Assembly: GCA_963841945.1 (NCBI GenBank)
Contig: CAWJFC010000016.1
Span: forward strand, 372,001-436,000
Direction: 5' to 3'
DNA length: 64,000 nucleotides
Source of the DNA: Acidiflorens sp963841945
GTDB lineage: Bacteria; Acidobacteriota; Terriglobia; Terriglobales; Acidobacteriaceae
This document shows positions 1 to 7,474 of this stretch, piece after piece. Within the stretch, counting starts at the first letter, position 1. Each line of letters begins with the position of its first letter. Under the pieces are notes generated by a model. The model saw nothing but the letters and a program-made list of their open reading frames with translations, made no database searches and was not told the DNA's origin. A program made the position numbers and the translations under genes.

Positions 1-55
1 CAAAGAAGCAGGCAATCACCACGAAGTACGTCGTTTTGAGCAATCGCGAGTTCAT
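1..55 (-). CDS. N-terminus of a secreted or membrane protein, cut by window edge
   Basis: Only the first 18 codons lie in the window. They read MNSRLLKTTYFVVIACFF, a short basic start followed by a hydrophobic run, as expected for a signal peptide or membrane anchor. GAGAGG lies 6 nt upstream of this ATG; an alternative ATG is two codons earlier at 61. The start lies 11 nt after the stop of the upstream CXXCH outer-membrane gene, so the two are probably co-transcribed. Family cannot be named. Confidence 0.5.
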   Translation of the reverse strand, partial: MNSRLLKTTYFVVIACFF

Positions 56-66
56 CGTCATCCTCT

Positions 67-1524
67 CTAGAAGTCGAAGTCAAATCCGAGTAGCAGTTCG
101 CTGGTGTTGATGTTCGTACCGGGCACGACTCCTGTCCCATCCGAGTGCAACCAGTTGTATTCCGCGTGATAGGCGAAGCCAGCACGCGGGTTCATGAACG
201 GGTTGTATCGGGTGCCAACCGTGTAGGTACTGAGGTTGCCGTAGTTAGAAGGAGTGGGACCAACGACTCCCAGAGGATTGACGCCGGTATATCCAGCGCC
301 ATCTGCCTGCTGCGACATGCGAATCGTCTCGTAGCGCGAGAGAATGATCCATTGCGGGCTAACCACGTAGTGCGGCTCGACCAACACGCCATTCCAACTG
401 GGTGCTTGCGACCCGGAGGGCAGTACCGATACGCCCGGAATGTAATTATTGGTCGCGATACCGTCGATGTAATCGCCGTAGCCTTGGCCGAACCACGCGT
501 TGTCCGAACCATGCTGCGTCACAACCGTGACATCAGCATGTTCGCCCAGGTAAATTTGTCCGACGAAACCCTCCCGGCTGAAAGTCTTGTTGTTGACGCC
601 AGATCCCGCAATCGTGCCGCCAAAGCCGCCGCCGGTGGGTCCCGTGTACCACTGGATCGGCGCGCCGCCCACCATTGCGTAAAAGCCGAAGCGGGAGACG
701 CCCAGTTTGCCGAAATCGAATGCCTGACTGGCCGTGAAGAACGCGGAGTAGGACTCCGCACCGTAGGGCAGTTCCACCGCGCCGTCATTGGAACTCAGCA
801 ACGCAACCGAATAGCGGGTGCGGTCGTTGGCTGAGTGACCCATCACTTCGACGCCGAGTTGATTGTCACCAATCTGGCCAAAGATATTGCCATCACCCTG
901 CGGGATAAAGTGATAAATCTGGTAGATACCGCCGTTGCCGGTCAGCGTAAGGATGCGTTTTTCCGACAGCAGATTGTCCAACTCAAATTTGCCGAATTTG
1001 ACGTTCAACCATGAGCTGCCAATGTTATCCACGCGGGCAAAGACCGATTCGAAGTGGAAGGCTCCAGTCGGATCCGATGACGGCAACAGGTAGAACGAAA
1101 AGTTCTTCTCGAGAGTGCCGGCGGTGTGGAAGTCAAGACCGCTGAGATCGAAGCCACTGGAGGTAATTTTCTGGACGCCTGTTGGAGACTGGTCGGTTGC
1201 GACTTGCGCGGTGCTGACGCGGTGCCATATCGGCGTCATGCGGAAGGTAGCCGGCCAATAACTGGGATTCTGCCAAATTGGTGAATCCCGATCATTCATC
1301 AACTGGTAGCCGTTGTCCTTAAACTTCTGGCCGAAAAAATTGAGCATCGGCCAACTCTCGTGACAAGCCGAGCAGCGCAGTCCGTACTTTCTGGCGAAAG
1401 CCGGAATCGCATTAGCCGACTGAGTTGTGCCGAGAATCAAAACGATCAACAGGAGGGCAGCGGACACAGATGAAATCGACCGCTGCGGCTTCTGACAGAG
1501 CTGAGACTGCGCCCACATACGCAT
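67..1524 (-). CDS. Secreted outer-membrane beta-barrel-like protein with N-terminal CXXCH haem motif
   Basis: A signal peptide (about residues 1-39, ending SANA) is followed at residues 51-55 by CSACH, a single c-type haem-binding motif in the context RKYGLRCSACH. The remaining ~420 residues are rich in alternating aromatic and small residues with many Gly/Asn turns, and the chain ends LLLGFDFDF. A terminal Phe is typical of BAM-inserted barrels. I infer a porin-like barrel carrying one periplasmic haem, perhaps in electron transfer, but the substrate is unknown. GAGGAG stands 6 nt before the chosen ATG. It is transcribed away from the SH3-domain pair and runs into the truncated secreted gene at the window edge. 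Confidence 0.7.
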   Translation of the reverse strand: MRMWAQSQLCQKPQRSISSVSAALLLIVLILGTTQSANAIPAFARKYGLRCSACHESWPMLNFFGQKFKDNGYQLMNDRDSPIWQNPSYWPATFRMTPIWHRVSTAQVATDQSPTGVQKITSSGFDLSGLDFHTAGTLEKNFSFYLLPSSDPTGAFHFESVFARVDNIGSSWLNVKFGKFELDNLLSEKRILTLTGNGGIYQIYHFIPQGDGNIFGQIGDNQLGVEVMGHSANDRTRYSVALLSSNDGAVELPYGAESYSAFFTASQAFDFGKLGVSRFGFYAMVGGAPIQWYTGPTGGGFGGTIAGSGVNNKTFSREGFVGQIYLGEHADVTVVTQHGSDNAWFGQGYGDYIDGIATNNYIPGVSVLPSGSQAPSWNGVLVEPHYVVSPQWIILSRYETIRMSQQADGAGYTGVNPLGVVGPTPSNYGNLSTYTVGTRYNPFMNPRAGFAYHAEYNWLHSDGTGVVPGTNINTSELLLGFDFDF

Positions 1525-1890
1525 GCTGCACTCCTCAGATACTCTCTAATTTTCGAAAACTCTGGTTCCCCACGAACCACGACCACTAGACCGCGAACAT
1601 TGGCGAAAGCGCATACATGGGGCACGCCAATAAACCGTTTAAACCTGCAACAGCAACTCTTTTCCGGTCGAGTGGTCTTACCACGAAGCTTAGCGGGAAG
1701 GATATTACTCCCCTGTCAAATGAAAGTGCAAGGGTCCAAACCAAAAAAATTTTTCGCCAGCCGTTTGCAGCCTTTCGTCTGCGATCTGCAACATGCGCCA
1801 ATATGGCGCATCGCTCGGCGCTTTCAGTTGACAGCGGAATCGCTCCGTATCAGACTCTTTTCACGAGATTCGCTGGAGTCCGTCGTACTT
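1525..1890. other. Divergent intergenic region
   Basis: About 366 bp separate the CXXCH outer-membrane gene from the SH3-type gene. Visible are a perfect palindrome at 1793-1811 and a TTGACA at 1828-1833 pointing toward the SH3-type gene. No convincing -10 box was found, and no coding sequence is supported although several short frames are open. Confidence 0.5.
1793..1811. promoter_or_regulatory. Perfect 8+3+8 palindrome, candidate operator
   Basis: ATGCGCCA, spacer ATA, then TGGCGCAT: the arms are perfect reverse complements. It lies 17 bp before a TTGACA and between two divergent genes, the usual place for a dimeric repressor or activator site. No cognate regulator is encoded nearby. Confidence 0.4.
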
Positions 1891-2898
1891 ATGGCGCAAC
1901 AGGTTCAACGCAAAATTCTGCACACCGGTGCGCGCGGTATCTCCATCGCTCGCGCCATCTCCATTGCTATGGGGCGCTCCTGGCTTTTTCTCATCTTCGT
2001 CTTGGCATCGGTCCCATTGCGAGCACGCGAAAAAAATATCTCGCAGTACGGGGTCGGGCTCATCATCAACATTCCGTCGCCAGTCGCCGAAGTGACGGAG
2101 GCGGTCGGCGATGTCGTGGGCAATGGCATTATTCGCGGCACCAAGGAATACATCAAGGACGAATACCTGAGTGGCGCAGTGACCGCCAAGTCGAGTCCGT
2201 TTTTTCCTGCCTCGAAAGACCCCGGTAAAGTCTTCTACAAAGTTCGGAAGGCGGCGATCAATCCCTGGAACTTCAAGGACAGCGCCGACGTTGGAACCGT
2301 CGCCGTTCGCTACATTGTGCAGCCGCAGGGCGATAAGAACTCGATTTTGCGAATCGATGCCGTCTACGTGGAAGACTGGAAGCGCACTGTTCATCCATCC
2401 AACGGTTCCGTCGAATCCAGCGAGTACAAGGATATTCAGGACCATCTGGCCCAGATGGAACTGGTAAAGAAAGAAACCGAGGAGGCGCTCCGACAAAAGC
2501 AGGAACATATCGCGCAAAAGGAATTCGACCTTAGCAATACGGAGTTGTTGAGCACGCCATCCGGCGATTCTGAGAGTTCCAGCCGCGTGGATGCGGCGGC
2601 GGGAGGCAATAGCCAGTCGTCGATCCGACGGTCGATTAACAAATCTGAGCTTGCCGAGGATCCGAATGAGACGCCGGAACAGCGCCTGGCCAGGCTGCGG
2701 CGTGAGGCCGAACGGATCGTAAGAAAGCCCGGAGCGCCGCTGAAGTCAGCACCATTTCATACCGCAAGCACCGTGCAGACGCTGTCCCCCGGCACCGAGG
2801 TTCTCGTCGTGATTCTGACTCCTTACTGGCTGGGCGTTGAGACCCATGATGGAGCGCACGGCTGGATTCGACGCGACGAACTGGAGCTTCTCCCATGA
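1891..2898 (+). CDS. Secreted protein with C-terminal SH3-like domain
   Basis: About 335 residues. A hydrophobic export segment (GRSWLFLIFVLASVPLRA) lies at residues 27-44. The middle is a charged coiled-coil-like stretch rich in Lys, Glu and Gln. The last ~50 residues (LSPGTEVLVVILTPYWLGV then GAHGWIRRDEL) match the bacterial SH3 pattern. The true start could be the ATG at 1969, directly at the signal peptide; the frame is open back to 1600. The stop overlaps the next start as ATGA, so the two are translationally coupled and probably function together in the periplasm. The specific role is not recognisable. Confidence 0.65.
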   Translation: MAQQVQRKILHTGARGISIARAISIAMGRSWLFLIFVLASVPLRAREKNISQYGVGLIINIPSPVAEVTEAVGDVVGNGIIRGTKEYIKDEYLSGAVTAKSSPFFPASKDPGKVFYKVRKAAINPWNFKDSADVGTVAVRYIVQPQGDKNSILRIDAVYVEDWKRTVHPSNGSVESSEYKDIQDHLAQMELVKKETEEALRQKQEHIAQKEFDLSNTELLSTPSGDSESSSRVDAAAGGNSQSSIRRSINKSELAEDPNETPEQRLARLRREAERIVRKPGAPLKSAPFHTASTVQTLSPGTEVLVVILTPYWLGVETHDGAHGWIRRDELELLP

Positions 2899-4247
2899 TT
2901 TTCTGGAGGATGATTCACTGGAGAATGATTCGCCCGGGCATGATGCGCTGGAGATCAGGCATTCGATACATCGGAACCGGCCTGGTTATCCCGATGGCCC
3001 TTGCGCTTCTTGCTTTGGGAAGTGGCGCGCAGACTGGACCGGTTGAGCGCACATTTCCTGCTCGGAAAAACACGGTCGAAAAAGCGCTCAGGCAGTTGCA
3101 ACCCTCGATGAGCGGACATCTCCCGACACTCGAGGGATTTGTGCTGGTGGGTGAGCATCCGCTGACGCGATACCAGCGCGCTTTCTATCAATGCACAGCA
3201 CAGGTGAGCGAGGGCCCCGCCGGTTCGCTCGTTCGGGTGAGCGCCAATATCACCGCCTGGTTCAGCGACGCCTCGCATTCGGGCTACCAGCTTCTCAAGT
3301 CAAATGGGCGGCTTGAAGCGGACCTTCTCGACCAGTTAGGCGATCAGTTGTCCGCCGCTTCTAGCTCTGAGCAGACCAATTCACAGCAGAAATCTGCGCG
3401 TGCGGATTCTTCGCCCCCCTCGCAACCCACTGCATCCGCCGCATCAGATCTGCCCATCGTGTCAGCTCCGATGCCGAACGCGCCGGACAGCAAAGCATTC
3501 CCATCTTCCGCGGGCAGCAGCTTGCCGGTTCTTTCGGAACCTCTGCGAGCCGACGCCGACAAAGCTCCTGGGAAATCGGATGTCCGCGCTGAACTTTCCA
3601 GCATCGAAGACGTGATTCGAAATCAGTCGCACCCGAAGAATCTGGTGGCAATAAAGAAATCGGGAACACCAATCGTGGCATCGCCCAGCCTCAGTGCGAA
3701 GACTTTATTCCTGGCGGATGCGCAGGATGAGTTCGAGATGCTGGACTATGACGCCGACTGGGTGCATGTGCGCATCTCGGGCCTTTCGCGTGGCTGGATC
3801 TGGCGTACCGGCCTGGAAATGCCGGAAGGCATCCCGGACGTTCCAACCTCGGTTGCAACCTCGGCCCCGACCGCGGCTGACTTGTTTCAAGTGAGCGGCG
3901 AGGAGAAGGCGCCATTCCCGGGAGATTGGGCGCCACTTCGCGGTAAAAGTGTAAAGATCATCTCCGTTCAAAAAATCAGGGAAGATGAAAAAGGCAGTGG
4001 CCCCAGTGCCAAACTGCAATTCGCCAAAACATTGCTGGACAGCAGCTACGACGAGCTATCGAAGTCGCCGGACATTGCAGGACTGGTGCTGATTTTTGAT
4101 TCGGTCGATGGCGGCATGATCGCGGCAACTCTGCCAACAATTCGAAAGTGGAAAGCGGGCAGTCTGAACGATGCGGCGATGTGGCATCAATGCTATTTCG
4201 ATCCGCCGGAGACCTTTACGATATCGAGCGCCGCCGGCGGGACTTAG
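2895..4247 (+). CDS. Secreted Pro/Ser-rich protein with SH3-like domain
   Basis: 450 residues, starting inside the stop of the preceding gene (ATGA overlap) with GGAG 8 nt upstream. The N-terminus is an unusual repeated run (MIFWRMIHWRMIRPGMMRW) encoded by imperfect repeats of ATGATT..CTGGAG. A hydrophobic segment follows at about 30-45. A low-complexity Ser/Pro/Ala linker occupies about 150-240. An SH3-like unit (TPIVASPSLSAKTLFLADAQ to RGWIWRTGLEMP) lies at about 260-310. The C-terminal ~100 residues form a separate globular unit of unknown type. A later ATG within the Met-rich run may be the real start. Both coupled genes end in or contain SH3 folds, suggesting shared wall or periplasmic ligands. 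Confidence 0.65.
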   Translation: MIFWRMIHWRMIRPGMMRWRSGIRYIGTGLVIPMALALLALGSGAQTGPVERTFPARKNTVEKALRQLQPSMSGHLPTLEGFVLVGEHPLTRYQRAFYQCTAQVSEGPAGSLVRVSANITAWFSDASHSGYQLLKSNGRLEADLLDQLGDQLSAASSSEQTNSQQKSARADSSPPSQPTASAASDLPIVSAPMPNAPDSKAFPSSAGSSLPVLSEPLRADADKAPGKSDVRAELSSIEDVIRNQSHPKNLVAIKKSGTPIVASPSLSAKTLFLADAQDEFEMLDYDADWVHVRISGLSRGWIWRTGLEMPEGIPDVPTSVATSAPTAADLFQVSGEEKAPFPGDWAPLRGKSVKIISVQKIREDEKGSGPSAKLQFAKTLLDSSYDELSKSPDIAGLVLIFDSVDGGMIAATLPTIRKWKAGSLNDAAMWHQCYFDPPETFTISSAAGGT

Positions 4248-4327
4248 CATTGCTGGATCTCGGGTTGGCAAGAATCCCAGATCGATGCGAACATGGGATA
4301 TCCAGATGCGCGGCTCTGAATTTTGTG

Positions 4328-4356
4328 TTGACATTGCTCCGGGGACGCGATAGGAA
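4328..4356 (+). promoter_or_regulatory. Possible promoter for ctaB
   Basis: A perfect TTGACA at 4328-4333 is followed after 17 bp by TAGGAA, a weak -10. It lies about 135 bp before the ctaB start in the 243-bp gap after the SH3-type gene; nothing else is evident in that gap. Confidence 0.3.
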
Positions 4357-4490
4357 TGCTATCCTTCGTGGATTGTGATCGCGATCCTTCCGTCGAGTAG
4401 GATGAGGATCTTTTAGCCTTCGCGGATTTCGATCGACACATTGGGGTATAGCGAAATCAAGCGGTAGCAGAATCAGTGGGTGTGGGGTTC

Positions 4491-5408
4491 ATGGCAAATA
4501 CAATTTCTGTTCGGCAAATGGCAGGTCTGCTGCGCGACTACGCTGAACTCACCAAGGCGCGCATCACCACGCTGATCGTATTGACCGCCTGGTGCGGCTA
4601 TTTTTTTGGCGCGCACCGTTCCGGTGTGTCGTCATGGACCCTTGGTCTCTTCCATGCCCTGCTTGGGATCGCTTTGGTCTCGAGCGGAACGGCGGCGCTA
4701 AATGAGGTTCTTGAATCGAGCGTCGACGCGCGCATGCGCCGCACCGCCACTCGGCCGTTGCCCAGTGGGCGCATGTCACGCTGGCATGCCACTGCTGTTG
4801 GACTAGCACTAACCCTCGGCGGTTCGGCTTACCTCGCCGTCTACGCAAATGCGTTGACCGGCTTGCTGGTCTTTTTGACTGCGCTGGTTTATCTGGCAGC
4901 CTACACTCCGCTAAAAAAAGTCTCGCCCATCTGCACATTTGTTGGCGCGTTTCCGGGCGCGATGCCGGTCGCACTCGGATGGACCGCAGTGCGCGGCCGA
5001 ATTGAACTGGAGACAGTGGCTCTGTTCGCGATCATGTTCGTTTGGCAGTTCCCGCATTTCTTGTCGATCGCGTGGCTGTATCGCGAAGACTACGCCCAAG
5101 GCGATATTCGTATGCTGCCGGTAGTCGACTCGAACGGAAAATCGACCGTGTGGCGCATCTTGGCGTATTCCGCGGCGCTGATTCCAGTGAGCGTGTTGCC
5201 GGTTGCCATGGGAATGGCCGGTCGCTTCTACTTTGTCGGAGCTATATTGATGGGCGCGATGCTGTTCCGTTACTCAATGGGAATGGCTTTGCCGCAATTG
5301 CCCGCGACCGCGGCCGCTTCCAAAGGACCCGCGCGGCGACTGCTCAAGGCGACAATCTTCTACTTGCCCGCGCTCTTTGCGTTGATGATGGTGAATGCTG
5401 GGCGGTGA
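4491..5408 (+). CDS. ctaB: Protoheme IX farnesyltransferase (haem O synthase)
   Basis: This is a UbiA-superfamily polytopic membrane enzyme that adds farnesyl to haem b, making haem O for terminal oxidases. The family signature is clear: NEVLESSVDARMRRTATRPL (an N-x3-D-type loop plus RT..RPL) and, later, DYAQGDIRMLPVVD. Several hydrophobic helices span the 305-residue chain, the usual family size. The start chosen is ATG at 4491 (MANTISVRQ); a GTG at 4476 is in frame. No oxidase genes adjoin it. It converges on rpsA. Confidence 0.93.
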   Translation: MANTISVRQMAGLLRDYAELTKARITTLIVLTAWCGYFFGAHRSGVSSWTLGLFHALLGIALVSSGTAALNEVLESSVDARMRRTATRPLPSGRMSRWHATAVGLALTLGGSAYLAVYANALTGLLVFLTALVYLAAYTPLKKVSPICTFVGAFPGAMPVALGWTAVRGRIELETVALFAIMFVWQFPHFLSIAWLYREDYAQGDIRMLPVVDSNGKSTVWRILAYSAALIPVSVLPVAMGMAGRFYFVGAILMGAMLFRYSMGMALPQLPATAAASKGPARRLLKATIFYLPALFALMMVNAGR

Positions 5409-5445
5409 TTTCCTTCTCGCCGCACTCCCAACGTTGACCTTTGCA

Positions 5446-5475
5446 AAGCCCTTTAGCCATCGGCTAAAGCGGCTT
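5446..5475. terminator. Bidirectional hairpin between ctaB and rpsA
   Basis: The inner stem is CTTTAGCC / GGCTAAAG with a 3-nt loop (5451-5469), extended by AAGCC / GGCTT (5446-5450 with 5471-5475). It sits midway between the two convergent stop codons. There is no long T tract, so it may act as a barrier hairpin rather than a classical terminator. Confidence 0.5.
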
Positions 5476-5486
5476 CCACAAGGGAA

Positions 5487-7253
5487 TCAGACCATCTCCA
5501 ATTCAATTTTCTTGGCAGCTGCATCCAGTTTTGCGATGCGGAATTCGCGCACTTGCCCGGAACGCAGACCTTCCGGCTTGGACTCGCTCGCTGAAGCGCC
5601 GCTCTTCCATCGCGCCTGCAACATTGAGCCGAGCGACGAAAGATCAGGTTTTGCAGATGCGGGTGCAACAGGCACGCTTTCCTTTTTCGCGGCGCGCTCA
5701 CTTCCCTCTCGTGGAATTCTGCACTGGGCCTGAATGCCCTCTCCGAGTTCCACTCTTGCCCTTTCACCGGAAACTTCAATGATCCGGCCGGTCACGGTGT
5801 CGCCTTCCTTGTGCTCGGCCAGATATTCGTCGAGGCCGGTGGGCACGAGTTGCTTCATGCTCAGCCGAATGTTTCGCTTTTCCGAATCAATCGCCAGCAC
5901 CTGCGCCTGCACGATTTGTCCGGACTTCAGCACTTCCTGCGGGTGGTTGATCCGCTTCTCGGCGCTGATCTCGCTAACATGGATCATGCCCTCGATACCT
6001 TCTGCGAGTTGCACAAAGGCGCCGAACTTCATGATATTCGTCACCGGCCCTTCGATCACCGTGCCAGGCGCAAACCTCTCAGTCGCTCCTACCCAGGGAT
6101 CGCCCAAAGCCTGCTTCAGCCCGAGCGACATGCGGCGCTCATCAAGCTTGATTCCGAGAATCACCGCCTCGACCGTCTCCCCGGCCTTAACGAGATCGCT
6201 TGGATGCCGAACTTTTTTCCCCCACGACATCTCGGAAATGTGAATCAGGCCTTCGACTCCGGGCTCGATTTCTACGAATGCGCCAAACTCGGCGACTCGC
6301 GTAATGGCCCCGCGCACTTTGTCGCCCGCCTTGTATTTTCCCGCGACTGAGTCCCACGGGTGCGCCTGCAGTTGCTTCATGCTAATTGCAATGCGGCGCT
6401 TCTCGGGCTCGATGCGGATGATCTTCGCTTCAATCTGTTGGCCGGCGGATAGCACGTCGGACGGCTTGTTCACGCGATGCCAGGAAATCTCGCCAACGTG
6501 CAACAGGGCATCGGCTCCGCCGATATCCACAAAAGCGCCGTAGTCGGTTAGGCTGCGTACCGCGCCGGTGATGGTGTCACCTTCCTTGAGTTCTTCGAAG
6601 CGGCGCTGCTTGGCAGCCAGTTCCTCGTCCTCGGCGATGACGCGGCGGTCGACGACCACATCTTCGTCGTCGATGTCGAGCTTGATGATGCGGCAACGGA
6701 TCTCCTGCTCGACCAGCTTCCCCATCTCCGCAGCATCGCGTGTGCCGGTTCGCGATGCGGGCATGAAGGCGCGCACCCCGACATCTACGTTAAGGCCGCC
6801 TTTGGTGACGCCAGTGACCATGCCGACGATGATTGCCTTCTCGTCAAACGCTTTCTTCAGGGAGTCCCAGTCGGTGACGCGCGCGACCTTCCCGCGCGTG
6901 AGCTGGTAATAACCCTCCGGATCGCGGCCTTTAATCGTGACTTTTAGCTTGTCGCCGGGCTTGATGGGAGCGCCGCGCAGTTCCGGCAGCGGCAGAAGAC
7001 CTTCGCTCTTGAAGCCGACGTCGAGGATGACCGAGTCAGCGGTGACCGCGATGACCGTTCCTTCGCGGCTCTGATCAGCTTCCGGCTTGCGCGCATGGCT
7101 CTTCTCGTACTGGGAGAATATCTCCCCGAATGATTCTTCAGCAATCTGTGACGCGTCTTCGTGGCCTGTTTCTGCGCTTGACTCACTAGCCATCTTAGGT
7201 TCGGCAGATTTGGGGACGGAATTTGGTGTTTCCAGGTTCTTGGGATCGGACAT
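5487..7253 (-). CDS. rpsA: 30S ribosomal protein S1
   Basis: 588 residues with at least five recognisable S1/OB repeats: DSVILDVGFKSEGLLP, GLNVDVGVRAFMPASR, YGAFVDIGGADALLHVGEIS, FGAFVEIEPGVEGLIHISEM and FGAFVQLAEGIEGMIHVSEI. A degenerate sixth follows near the C-terminus. It binds mRNA on the small subunit and promotes initiation. The start at MSDPKNLE (7253) is preferred over an in-frame ATG at 7295 because the family N-terminus begins there. No strong Shine-Dalgarno is visible, which is common for rpsA. Divergent from the M16 protease gene. Confidence 0.93.
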   Translation of the reverse strand: MSDPKNLETPNSVPKSAEPKMASESSAETGHEDASQIAEESFGEIFSQYEKSHARKPEADQSREGTVIAVTADSVILDVGFKSEGLLPLPELRGAPIKPGDKLKVTIKGRDPEGYYQLTRGKVARVTDWDSLKKAFDEKAIIVGMVTGVTKGGLNVDVGVRAFMPASRTGTRDAAEMGKLVEQEIRCRIIKLDIDDEDVVVDRRVIAEDEELAAKQRRFEELKEGDTITGAVRSLTDYGAFVDIGGADALLHVGEISWHRVNKPSDVLSAGQQIEAKIIRIEPEKRRIAISMKQLQAHPWDSVAGKYKAGDKVRGAITRVAEFGAFVEIEPGVEGLIHISEMSWGKKVRHPSDLVKAGETVEAVILGIKLDERRMSLGLKQALGDPWVGATERFAPGTVIEGPVTNIMKFGAFVQLAEGIEGMIHVSEISAEKRINHPQEVLKSGQIVQAQVLAIDSEKRNIRLSMKQLVPTGLDEYLAEHKEGDTVTGRIIEVSGERARVELGEGIQAQCRIPREGSERAAKKESVPVAPASAKPDLSSLGSMLQARWKSGASASESKPEGLRSGQVREFRIAKLDAAAKKIELEMV

Positions 7254-7299
7254 GTTGGCTTGGGTTCGGCAGCTCGAGAATAGAGGTTTAAGCACCTCT

Positions 7300-7305
7300 A
7301 GAATA
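7300..7305 (-). promoter_or_regulatory. Candidate -10 box of rpsA
   Basis: On the minus strand TATTCT followed by AGA lies about 47 nt before the rpsA ATG. The same TATTCTAGA string forms the -10 region of the rplM promoter at 20463. No clear -35 is present. Confidence 0.35.
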
Positions 7306-7474
7306 GCATCGCTGCGAAGCGGATTCCGGTTTTACCGGAGGGTTTTCCGGTTTTCGAACGGAAGTGAGTAATTTTCTTCCCTCATCCTCTCCGGTTGTAG
7401 ACTAAACATCGATTTCCGAGTCCAACGATTCGAGGCAGTCTATCCCTGTTTTCATGACCTTTGGAGGTTGATAG

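Noticed and set aside
1600..1890. Upstream extension of the first SH3-type gene to 1600
   Set aside because: The segment contains a palindrome and a promoter-like TTGACA and translates to non-protein-like sequence before the export signal.
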